This document shows, in pieces, positions 34,171 to 44,706 of a DNA stretch of 64,000 nucleotides. Below the pieces are notes generated by a model that worked only from the letters and a program-made list of their open reading frames with translations, ran no database searches and was not told the DNA's origin. Location: positions 310,001 through 374,000 of the forward strand of contig JADNRY010000010.1 of NCBI GenBank assembly GCA_015501585.1. The letters run 5' to 3'. Each line of letters opens with the position of its first letter. Position 1 is the stretch's first letter. This DNA is from Rhodocollybia butyracea (taxonomy: Eukaryota; Basidiomycota; Agaricomycetes; Agaricales; Omphalotaceae). Made by a program: the position numbers and the translations under genes.

Positions 34171-36080
34171 ATGTTATTCGGGTTGATCGGGTATTTGACT
34201 CCTTGACCAGGCCGTCCATGTCCCTTACAGATTTCAGTGTGTTTTGTGGTTATGCTTCTATTGCCTGCTGGCTAGGTGCTCAGCTTCCGTGAGTGCTACC
34301 AAGTCGATCAAAATAGCGCTAGTTAGCTTACAAGACTTTAGCCAGGTTGTCAAAAATATTCGCAGACGGTCTTGTGAGGGTCTCTCACTTCCTTTTCTTG
34401 CCAACTGGTTGCTTGGTGTGTGCTTTCTAACTTGTGTGTAAAGTGGATATACTTAACGGTACTCTAGGCGATATATCGAATCTTGTATGTACTCAAGTTC
34501 TAATCAAGATCATTCTGACCAAAATCAAAGATCGGGTGTATCCTCACAAACCAACTACCTTTTCAAGTACAGTGAATATTTATGTCTGTTTTATCGTCTT
34601 GTCTAATCCTTCCACCGTCCAGAAATGGCTTGCAACCTATTTTGTTGCTGTAGACATGATGCTTTGCGTTCAATACTTTTATTACCAACATGTCAATCCT
34701 TCAAGGCCATCTCGACTTCGCCGTTTTTCTGTGGCAGACAGACCTGCGCAACGTTATCGGGCGATATCTGCCGTTGCTTCTAACGTCGCTGCCGCCGCTG
34801 CTTTAGCAGCCCAACATGATGAACATAATGCACCTCCCCGTCGACTACCGAGATGGCCGCAATCAAGCCGGGACACTTTCGAATCTTCACCTTCGAGGGA
34901 GGATATTCATGATGTGGACGAGAGTGCCATTTTAGCCGATAGTTTTCATTCTGAACGTGGCCATACTTTCGGTAGCAAGTGGGGCGTAGAACCGCAGAGA
35001 CGAGGAAACAGTGTTGGAAGATATCCCGCATTGACCGGACTTCATGGCTCGACTATCGAAACCGCGGCAGACTCAATAGCTCGAGGAAGAACCCTCCAAC
35101 GGGAAAGTGAACACGGAGCATTATCATCGGCTTCAGTCGGACGCACTGCTCGAATCAACAAGCAAAACTCAGGTATGGTATTCCTAGGAGTTTTTGCACT
35201 GTTTGGGCTGGGTTCTATCGCCAACACAAAGCCCTTGTCGTCAACCTACGCCATAATCAAAACCGGGCGTGTTTTGGCCCCCCGAGCGATAACGATACAT
35301 GATTCACCAGAAGAATTTTCTACAGCCCAACTCATTATATTATCAACATCCATACCGGATATAATATCACCCTCCAGTATCCATACATCCATCAACATAC
35401 CAGATATACCAGCTTTCAAACCCAAAGTTACGCAAGACCACAACGAACATATAATTGGGCGTATATTTGCATGGACATGCACCACGCTGTACCTGACATC
35501 CCGATTACCCCAAATATGGAAGAACGTACGTGTCCTTGTTGATTGATATTCAACCACGGTTCGCTCAACGTTATTCTCTGGAACAATATGTAGTATGTCA
35601 GAAAATCTGTAGAAGTAAGGGCGTTGATTTCCCCGGTCTAACACCGATGCTTACTTGGATACAGGGATTGTCCATGTATCTTTTTGTCTTTGCATTTCTC
35701 GGAAACGTCTTTTATGTCGCCTCCATCCTCACTTCTCCGGAAGTATACAAACAAGCACCGATATCTTCGGACTTCATTAAAGAAAGCATACCGTGAGTCG
35801 CTCTGTAGTGTTGAATTCACATTGTTTTCTCATCTATTGTACCTTTAGCTACCTATTAGGAAGCGCTGGAACCCTAGTATTCGATATGACAATCGTTTCT
35901 CAATCTTTTATTTACCGTTCAAAACCTCGTCGACACCGATCACGAAGCCGGGGTGCTACAGGTGCAGAAGAAGAGGGCGGGTTGCTCTCTGGGGATGTTT
36001 TGGCACGTCCTTCGCAGGAGGAAGGCGGCGCTGCTCATTCTCGGACCCTGGATGCTAGTAGTACGAATGCAGCCGTATAA
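34171..36080 (+). CDS. PQ-loop vacuolar basic amino-acid transporter (YPQ1/SLC66A1 type)
   Basis: The real start is a 20-bp first exon (MLFGLI-) at 34171, spliced over a 47-bp intron to GVFCGYASIACWLGAQLP; a second intron leads to QVVKNIRRRSCEGLSLPFLANWLLGD, the first PQ loop. More TM segments follow (WLATYFVAVDMMLCVQYFYYQ). A long cytosolic loop of about 150 residues, Ser/Arg-rich, then leads to the second PQ loop: CTTLYLTSRLPQIWKN-FVRKSVEGLSIYLFVFAFLGNVFYV, then YLLGSAGTLVFDMTIVSQSFIY. Family members export Arg/Lys/His across the vacuolar membrane. The paired PQ motifs (GAQLPQ and SRLPQ) are clear. The stop at 36080 fits a Ser-rich tail. Confidence 0.9.
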
Positions 36081-36709
36081 TCCTGCGTATCACTATTTGC
36101 TACAGTTTATGTTTACTCTGGTGTGTATTAGTGGAATACGGTCGATGGCCATGTCGCGATTTGGACGATTGCTAGCTTAAATATAAGTACGGTCAATGCT
36201 TGATGCCCCCGACTGATTGTCTGTGGATTTCTCTGAACGCGGTTGCAGGGAGGTTCAAGGTCTGATGGAAAGAGTAAGCCTTGTACCTTCAAGTTGATTC
36301 AACTTCAACGATAGGAAATGTTTATTCAGTGTACCTTTTTGAAGCTTCACTTTTTTAACTGGAAAGCCTCTGTTCTTTCGCCACTACCTTGACATTAAAT
36401 AATCATCTAATGTCCCAAAAGCTGCTCTTGAAAGGTGAAACCCGTCCTTCCAGTAAAATACCAAAAGGCACCTTTCGTCGTGTTTCAGTCAATATATCTA
36501 AACCAACCGCATCTCTCGTCTTTCACCAGCGCTTGATGTACAGAAGCCATATGGAAGGTTGGTAAACTCAGCATCTGTCACTGATTTTTCATGCATTGGA
36601 AGATGTGTGTTTGAATTCATGATCACTCTATACTTGAGTGTACATATGGGACGAGGAAGCTGGCCAGATGGTTCCTACAGACGACGCTACACACCGCTGA
36701 TACTGCTAA
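36081..36709. other. Convergent intergenic region
   Basis: 3' regions of the PQ-loop gene (plus) and the inositol kinase gene (minus). A 69-codon frame at 36559-36768 has no recognisable feature. Nothing else was seen. Confidence 0.35.
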
Positions 36710-37999
36710 TCATTGAAGGTGTTGTAAGTCCCAGTCATCCGAACATTGTTTCTTCTCATTATCCTTGAACTCGCTATATTTTTGAACGATATCAAAGTCC
36801 TGGTCAATCCACTTTTGAAGGCTGTGAATAGGCTTTGTATCGAGATCGATGACGGTGATCCGGGGTGAAAACGTCGACAGCTCTGATTTGTCTTCGAAAA
36901 GCAAACCGGGAAGCATGATCATAATCGAGCAATCCTTGAATGTAGCTGAGAGAAGATACGATAAAAGTTGGTACTGGAGGGCACTCTCCTCGTTTGAAGT
37001 ATGAGGCAAGGGCCCATTCTGACGCTTCAGATATTCGTTGACAAAAGAATGCCAATCGTCGGTTGTGGGTTGGAGGCACCCTTGTCCAAAAGAGGGTATG
37101 CTATTCAAGCTGGACTTTTCGTGTACCTTGGTCCACAGAGATGCCAAACGTTGTATGCCTACGCCATCTAGCGTCCTCTGTAAGCAGTTCAACGTCTTCA
37201 GAAGGGAGAATGCTTTGGGTTGAACAAGGACACTATGGAGCGTCTCGACCACTAGGTCACGGAGTTCACCCTCTCCCAGAATTGGAGGATCGCTGAGTAT
37301 ACCCGATCTCTGAAGTATGGCTTGCAGGTTATGAGTACCCGGTGGAGATACCATACCGTTAATGAATAACCGGAAATTATTTTGGGCAGGATCGCCAGCA
37401 GCCCAACAATCATACAAGGCGTATATAGCCTTTTTCACTCGTGCGGGAGAGGATGAGAAAAGGTCTAGGGGACAATACGATGTGGCCCGACCACGGCATG
37501 CGGCATGCATGCAGAATCTACAAGCTTGCGTCGTTTGAGGTTTGAGAAAAGACCATTTGGGCTATCACAGGAAGTCAGCGTCTGGTACTAGTTGAGGAGA
37601 ATGCATTTTTACCTTTATTTCGACGCTGATGGGACACAATACCAAATTGGGAGCCAGTAGACCTTTGTTTCGGGACAAGTCTATGCTATCAGTTCTCCAC
37701 TTCGGACGTTTTTCAGCGCAGAGATTCGCAAGGGTCTCCAGCCACGACTTAGACAGCAGAGATACCTGTTCGACATTCACTAAATGCTCCTGCGGTAAAA
37801 GACGAGATATGATTTTGGTTTGAAACAGAACCGAGTTCTGTTCGTCTTCCGGGGCAGCACCCTTCCTAACCCTCAGAACTTTGTCATGAAAGCATTCATT
37901 TGGAGGACCAGTATAGGTGAATACTATGGTGGCAGCTCCTTCAGAGAGGTATTTCCAGTGAAAAGGGGAAGTCGTCGCTGTGAGGTTGGTGGATGCCAT
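36710..37999 (-). CDS. IPK1: Inositol-pentakisphosphate 2-kinase
   Basis: Makes phytate (InsP6) from InsP5 using ATP. Two exons joined between CPISVEIK and PKWSFLKP. N-lobe: FHWKYLSEGAATIVFTYTGP (nucleotide loop) and KVLRVRK. The EIKPKW motif spans the splice. CRFCMHAACRGRATSYCPLDLFS has the cysteines and histidine of the family's zinc site and the CRFC..H motif. C-lobe: KDCSIMIMLPGLL and ITVIDLDTKPIHSLQKW, whose DLDTKP is the catalytic/metal-binding signature. Length about 410 residues, as expected for fungal Ipk1. Starts at the ATG at 37999, 135 bp from the divergent PWWP-like gene. Confidence 0.92.
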
Positions 38000-38134
38000 T
38001 CATTGGGATATCGGAATAAGCCGAGTGCTGCTTACTTCGGCCCGACATACATATGTACTACTGAACGCGTGCTTTCTCTCAAACTATTTCGTCGACTCTC
38101 GTCTAATTTCGCTTGTCTACAGATCAGCTTTCCA

Positions 38135-40495
38135 ATGAAGCGGAAGGTTTCTGGTTCCAGCCAGCATAATACGTCTCCTAGTACGCCCAAGAAAAACGCG
38201 TCTACAGAAATGTTGTTCGGAGAAACAGGCCTGACAAAGGGATCTTCGCCTGTAAAGTATGGAAGCAGGACCAAGACGGCAAAAACTCACAGTTCATCAC
38301 CTCGAAATCCTGATTCTATCCGCATACAAGTCCCGGACGCGTCACCTCAAAGTCCGACGCGAAAACGTCATTTTCTTGAGGACAGCGACATTGAACTGTC
38401 GCCTTTAACCCCATTGACACCAAAAGCGGGTTTCTCTAGGATAGCTGGCTCAAAATCAACAGAAGGTTGGCGCATCGAAGATTTGGGAGAATTTGTCTGG
38501 GTTCGCGTGGACGAGCAAGGACATGTCTTTGACATGGAGGCTGCTAATGAAGGCGAATTCAGGTGGTGGCCTGCGAGGGTATGCTTTCAAATCGCGGCTG
38601 GATCATCTACTTACACACGGTGAGCAGAGTATTGAAACCGACAGGAACCAGATTATTGTTTGTCCATATGGCACACTTGGCTCTGTGTCAACCATCCGTA
38701 TCCAAAATCCCTCGGTGCACAACATTCTCAGTCTAACGGACTCACTTGGTCGTCCTCGTTTTAATACTTCGTCATCCGACACCTCGACCTCCTTTTCCAA
38801 CTCTCCCAAGAAAAAACTCAAACGTTCTCTCCCGACTATAGAGGCGAATTGGCAGGATGCAGTATGCGAAATTCTCAGGGCCAAAGAGGAAGAAGAAGAT
38901 GATGGTCTTCCCCCGATCGAATTTGCTCTTAGTGCGGCCAGTCGATTTGCTTCGGCCAGTGCTGCTCAAAGCACAGCAACTTCGCCAAAGCGCTCGAAAG
39001 GTAAAGGTAAAGCAAAGAGTCAGATACAAGCGAAGAGTTACAGTGACGAAGAGGTGATAGAAGTGGATGAATTAGAGAGCGATTGGGATGCGCCAGAACC
39101 TGACGAACTGCTTGACATACCAGGGGAGCTAGTTCTTGCGCGGGATAAAGCTGACAGGAATGTTGCTCATTGGCCTGCCAAAGTGCTCGCATACCTTCCA
39201 CCACCAAAACCTAAGGGCAAATCTCGACACAAGGAACCCAAATACAGGGTGCTTTTCCTAGATGACACCCAAAAAGAGGTAGCCCGCGAGTGGTTCTACG
39301 CGTCTCATGAACCTGAATTCGGAACTTGCCAGGTAAGTTATGATGAGTCACTTACTAACCGCTTTTTCAAACTTTCATAGGTGGGCAAGTTCGACAGTCA
39401 ATATGCGGACAATCCACCGGATGCCGATGAGGACGTATCGGACAGCACCCAAACTGCCACATCTCCGAGTCCTGTTCCGGTCCCTTCACTATCGTATGCC
39501 TTTGGTGACCTTTCTATCCGTGCACAACTAGGCTACATCAAACCTGTTCTCATTGCTATCCTAAACGAAAGCTACCCACCAGCTAAAGGGCGACATGACA
39601 GCTTTATGAAGGGTGGAAAGGCTCGTGCTGGGCTCGGGGCCTCAGCCGGAATGCGTGGTACGATTCCACCTCAGGATATTGACAGGCTGCAGAAGTATCT
39701 CTGTGATTGGTGTCTCCGGCATGAAATCGGGGCATCAGGCGATTCAGAGGAAATGCTAGATGTATTGACTGACGTGGAACGACATTCTTTGGAACACATT
39801 GCCAACGCTGCATCCACTTCTAAATTGACGATTTCAGGCTCTATCACACCGAGCACAACCAAGCCCAATGCTAAAGAAAACATCGATCCCGATGAGGAAG
39901 ATGCTGGGAGATTCGTCTCCTCCAAGGTGTGTGCTCCTCCCGAACGATAGGTCATACATCCTCAAATTAAGTAGGAACTAACTTCGGACTTGCGAGCTTC
40001 GCCTGTACCGACTGAGGGTGCCTTGACACCTCCTTCGACACTCCCGCCATCTTCATCGGTGATATCGTTGCTATCCGACGATGACGAAATAGAAATATCT
40101 GCACCGGAACCAATACCCTTGAAGCGACAGCAAGGTTGCCCCGCATACGAAAAACTCACTGGCGTCGAGAAAATTACGGTCATCCCCTTTTCGTCATTTC
40201 TTCTTCCCGAACTAACAATATCATATAGTATTGCCTCAACATCCTTCTTCCGGAAGCTGTCCTCCAACTCTTATTATGGCGAAACGGTCTCCGGACCTCT
40301 ATTGAACTACTTTCTGTATCCGAAGAATCCGAATTACATGGTACAGCTGAAAAACTTGCTGAGGAGACTGATTGGGTCTTTGATGTTATGCGATTGCGAG
40401 ACACAAAGGTGCGGCAGATGCAGAGAAAACAGGCTGCTGCCAGCGCGAGTAGGCACAGGTCCAGAGCATCATCTAGACCTCGGCGGTATCACTAA
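38135..40495 (+). CDS. PWWP-like chromatin-associated protein (predicted)
   Basis: Starts MKRKVSGSSQHNTSPSTPKK at 38135. After a Ser/Pro-rich N-terminus comes LGEFVWVRVDEQG...GEFRWWPAR, a PWWP/Tudor-type opening. Exon 2 begins SIETDRNQIIVCPYGTLGSV. A second similar motif, PGELVLARDKADRNVAHWPAKVLAYL, then YRVLFLDDTQKEVAREWFY, follows an acidic linker (SDEEVIEVDELESDWD). Later comes a helical domain (YIKPVLIAILNESYPPAKGRHDSFMKGGK, DIDRLQKYLCDWCLRHEI). Correct splicing of the last exons gives YCLNILLPEAVLQLLLWRNGLRTSIELL and an Arg-rich end (SRHRSRASSRPRRYH) at 40495. Likely reads histone tails, but binding is inference; no named orthologue is claimed. Confidence 0.75.
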
Positions 40496-40683
40496 AGAAG
40501 GAAAATAACAATCACTGGATATTTAGTTATATGTACCTGTAAAAGATTATCTATCGTACGATTACATACTGGATACTTTTTGCTCGATAATTGGCCTATG
40601 TCCAAATATAGTATCCATAAATGATAACAAAACAAACATGATAGCGAAGCAAAAAAATGAAAGGGCTAAAAATATGTGATATT

Positions 40684-42955
40684 CTACCATCCTACTGATG
40701 ACTCTACTGCATGTGCATAGGCCATGTGGTTGAAGATACTTACACGCTCGACAAGGACACTCCCTGGCTCACTAAGAAGCAAGGTCGGAAGGTTGAGCCT
40801 GTTTGTGATCAAGGAAGCATTCGATGAGCAGAACACTAGTGGATCAACCCCAGCCATGAATACAAACTAAAAAGAGAGTCAAAATGTGAGGAAGAACATA
40901 ACGACCATTACTTACAACTTCGTTTCCACTCAGCCTCTCCTCGAACCTCTCGAAATTTTTCTTTTCCTCCTCAGTGGCATTGGGAGCCGGAATCACTCTC
41001 GCTGTGCCACCGCCCGTTCGAATGCAATCCAAAATCTTAATGGCAGCATCATTCGAGTAAAATTTCCCTGGTAGGCCTCTGGACACGTTCCGGATGACCT
41101 TTTCCATGACTGGCGCGTCGGTAGACGATAGAGCAGTGAGAACTACCGGAAGCTTGCTTGCGACGTCGAGACATAATGAGAAAGGTGTGGTTGTAGCATT
41201 GCTAGCACGCGCGCTGTTCTCAGTAGTATCCGATGTTGGACGGGATTCGGAACCGAGACTTCTATGGGAGATGAGTTTGGATGGAGTTTAGTGCAGAAGG
41301 ACTTGTCTTACAGTGGACCAAATATTGTAGGACGAGTCCAAGCGGTGGCAGCAGATACAATTGATGCTGTCGCTGACCATGTTGAACGAGGGAAAAGGCT
41401 CTCTTTGGCTAGAGATAGACTGGGAACAAAAATGAATTACGCTTAGGCTTAAAAACATTGTGCTTGAAGAGTTTCTCACCTCCGCTGTAAGATAGAATTG
41501 CTTCCTCCGTCAGAAGGTATGGGTGCAGGGGCAGGGGCAGGAGTGGGATCCCGAGCAGGAAGAACATCCGCTTCTTCGAAATCCTGCAGTTCGTCGCCAC
41601 CGTCCATACCCCGAGAAGCGATTTGGAGCAACTCTTTGGGAGTAGGAAGAGGCTCGTCGACAATTATGGGATCCTCCTGCCTCTCCGCTTCCTTGGAGGA
41701 GGTAGGTGTAGGCCCAACAAACTTCCCCTTCACTGTTTTCAATTTGCCCTTATGGGACGTTAAAATAGAACTGGTACTTGTTTTACTGTGATTGGTAGTC
41801 TTGCCGAATCCTTCAGACGAACGACCAGGACCTGGTTTCTGTTTCTTCTGGGTGTTGACAGATGACGATGCGCTCTCTTTATCTTTGCCTTTCCCCAGAA
41901 CCCTTGCTTTAGTGGCAGAGATACCTATGGCATCCGTGTCAAAGGTGTCGAGCATTCGCACCCGAGGGTTGGCGAGACGCGCTTTATGCGGAGGAAGGGC
42001 AGGAGGAGACGGTGGAAGCGAGGGTTGGAGAACGGGATCATGCTCCTCTTCATCTTCAGTTGAAGATGAACGTGAAGGGCGCCTTCTCGTAACGCTAGCG
42101 GTGACTTCAATGAGATCAAGCTGGTCTTCTTCGTCGTCGGTAGCAGGAACGATGGACGGTTCCTTCGGTTTTCTGGCGCGAGTTGAGCGACGATTGGACT
42201 GGGACTCGAGCGTATCAGGTGTGTTTGTCAAATTCCTGGCTGACCGGCGGCGTGATGGCTCTGGACGAGAATCTTCTAAACGGTTGTGGCGGGCTCGTTT
42301 AGGCGAAGGCTCTGTTGGTGCTGTATCGATAGGAGTGTCGGAACGAGCTCGTTTATTGTTCTTTAAAGTCGCTGAGCCACTTGACACAGGAGTAGAGGTG
42401 CGTTTGGATTGCTTTTTCTTCAGCGCTATTTGAAGGTCATATAAGTAGATATATAAGAACGGAGCAAAAAGGGCACGCACGAGGACCAACAGGAAAGAAT
42501 TCCTCTCCAGTTTTGAATGAATTTAAGTCCTTGTAATCCCTCCCACCCAGCGATTTTGAAGCTCTCTCCCAAAATGTGTGAACAAAATGTTCGGAGCCGT
42601 CATTGAAAGATTTGACTGGTTCCCAGCTATATTTTGGATTTAGCGACCTCAGGGGAGTGTATGGCCTTCGTTAACTCACGTATTCTCGTCTTCTTCATAG
42701 TTCTTCCACTATATAGATTTAGACGGCGAAATCCTCAAGATTAACAGAGTCTATACGTACTTTTACGAGATATTCCTAGAAGAAGAAAAAGATTGATGTT
42801 TAGTACTAACAATATACAAAGAACTTACCCAGGTCTTGCCCGCTCTTCCCCCTTTCTTTACACGAGCAGCCGTTATAGATTCTATAATATGTTGAGCTGA
42901 TTCTTGGAGGAGAAGTGTGGTTCTTACCGACTATGTATTCCTCTTCGTCACTCAT
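40684..42955 (-). CDS. Chromodomain protein
   Basis: Starts MSDEEEYIVESITAARVKK at 42955. A canonical chromodomain is built from five tiny exons: EEYIVESITAARV, then KTWEYLVKWKNYEEDENTWEPVKSF, with the aromatic cage (Y, W, Y) in place, followed by NDGSEHFVHTFWERASKSLGGRDYK. The second part is a long disordered basic/Ser-rich linker (RRRSARNLTN, TRARKPKEPS). The C-terminal folded part (FSLCLDVASKLPVVLTALSST, KVIRNVSRGLPGKFYSNDAAIKILDCI, LSGNEVLFVFMAGVDPLVFCSSNASLI) is not a recognisable chromoshadow or SET domain. The chromodomain should bind methyl-lysine. Antisense frames (for example 41792-42433) are shadows. The very 3' end may be spliced; the stop is near 40684. Confidence 0.85.
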
Positions 42956-43719
42956 GGTGGTGGTCGCGTCTGATGTTCACTAGCGCTGATTTCGGGGATG
43001 GCGCTTGCTGAGCGCTCAATCATAATTCATAAAATGTCAGCAGCGATTGGTTCAAGATCTTTATTTCTTGCGGCGACCAGCAGCGAGTAAAGTAGTACGA
43101 GCATACTTATGGAGTGAAGGTCGTTCAGAAGAGCTGATTAGGTGGAAATCAGGTGGTATGGTAAAAAAAGAACCAGCCAGCGCTCAGAATGCCATATGCT
43201 TTGTTGTTGGGCCATCTTGCAACAAACACAGATGCAGCACAAAATTCACCTGGGAGTTCATGTTCCTTGATTCTCGTTGTCAATCTGTAGAGTAACAGAC
43301 ATCCTATGGTTACGAGGGAGAGAGAGAGGACTCCCACTTTGTGTACCGCCATTCGTGGACTTGGCTCAATTTCTCACCCGCGATTTTCACTGCTTCAGCA
43401 ACCCTGCTGCAACAACAGTGAATGGGTTTGGAGCACTCCACCACCACCAAAGTTCAAACCTCTCCAACCCCATTCATTTGCCAAGTATCGCTTTATTGTC
43501 GATCTTTGTTGAGACAGTCACTTGTCATGAAACAGTTTTAGTCTGTTTTAGTTCGAGTTTCCGTTTAATATGTACTTACCAGTCATCTGAAGATCTGACA
43601 TGGGCATCCAGCGCGGCAGTGTAACTTATTTATTTAATTTCAAAAAAAAATTCTATATAAGACCAGTCGAATGTTAGCGCTCAAATTAAACCCCCCTTAG
43701 TCTTTACCACTACCTTACT
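42956..43719. other. Divergent intergenic region, chromodomain gene / BRI3-like gene
   Basis: 764 bp with no convincing gene. TATATAA at 43654-43660 lies 60 bp ahead of the BRI3-like ATG and is the best core promoter element. Confidence 0.45.
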
Positions 43720-44251
43720 ATGTCTAACCCACCGAACTACTCCCAGCCAGGCCCAGGCCAATATGTCCCTCCTTCCGACCCCAAGTTTCAGTCAAATGTT
43801 GTCATGCAGCCTCCGCAAATGGCCCAACAAGGGTCACACCCTGGTGTCGCGCCTCCTGCAATGCCAGCGCAGAGTGCTTCTCAGATAGGAGAGCAATATC
43901 GAGCTGAATGTACGTCTTCTTACGCCCTGTATAGGCCTTGGAGCTGACCCTTCTTCCAACAGTGTTCGCACAATGCGCTCAGGGTAGACATGACCCAAAA
44001 ACAAAATACGGTAAGCATCGTGGCGTCTCTTGGCGTCTACTGTTCTTTGGCTTCTCTTTAGCGCCCTAATCCGATTCCATCTAGGCATGTGTGGTATCAT
44101 TACCGCTATCGCGTGCTTCCCTTGCGGGTTAATCTGTTTGTTGTACGTTGCCATATACGCTTCGGGTCCATCTCTCCTCTGATTACACATGTTTTGTAGC
44201 TCGGACTCAGAGCAACGGTGCACCCGCTGTGGAGTGAGGTTAGATAAGTGA
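43720..44251 (+). CDS. BRI3-like small membrane protein
   Basis: Four short exons. Pro/Gln-rich N-terminus MSNPPNYSQPGPGQYVPPSD..., then LFAQCAQGRHDPKTKYG, a hydrophobic segment MCGIITAIACFPCGLICLF, and SDSEQRCTRCGVRLDK to the stop at 44251. Pro-rich N-terminus, single CxxC-flanked hydrophobic segment and a final C..CG motif match brain protein I3 (BRI3)-type proteins, small endo-lysosomal membrane proteins. The CxxC pair may bind zinc, as in the related LITAF layout. Function in fungi unknown. TATA box 60 bp upstream. Confidence 0.75.
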
Positions 44252-44706
44252 ATGCGTATTAGTCTTTCCAGTCGATGTACTTGATTGTGTATACCTCAAC
44301 ACTCATTAATCCTTCCAAAATATTTTTCACAGTGCAGTGCATACATTAAGTATCTACAGCTTTGACCGGCTGATTTTGATATACGGACGGCAGCGAGCAC
44401 CAAGAGTCAAGCAGCATCAAGCATAGAAATATATTTTGCGATGGTTGCTACCAGTTAGTAACTGAACAGCAAATCTCCTTTTAAACGGCCAAGAAGGCAC
44501 TTCTTTTTTGATATCCGATCATTCCGCCATAGTCGGTTTTCCCAAAAAAAGTCATATACACATTATTTTATTGAATACATATACACGCTACAAGAAAGTA
44601 GATACGCAGAGCAAAATTAACAGCATTTCCTTTGGCAATACACACAGCATCCTGAGATCCGGTTTCCCAACTCCCATCTAGTTCTACGCTTCATTTCTAC
44701 GCGTTA
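44252..44706. other. Convergent intergenic region
   Basis: 3' regions of the BRI3-like gene and the checkpoint mediator gene. AT-rich, no gene seen. Confidence 0.35.

Noticed and set aside
41792..42433. 213-codon plus-strand frame
   Set aside because: Antisense shadow of the low-complexity linker of the chromodomain gene.
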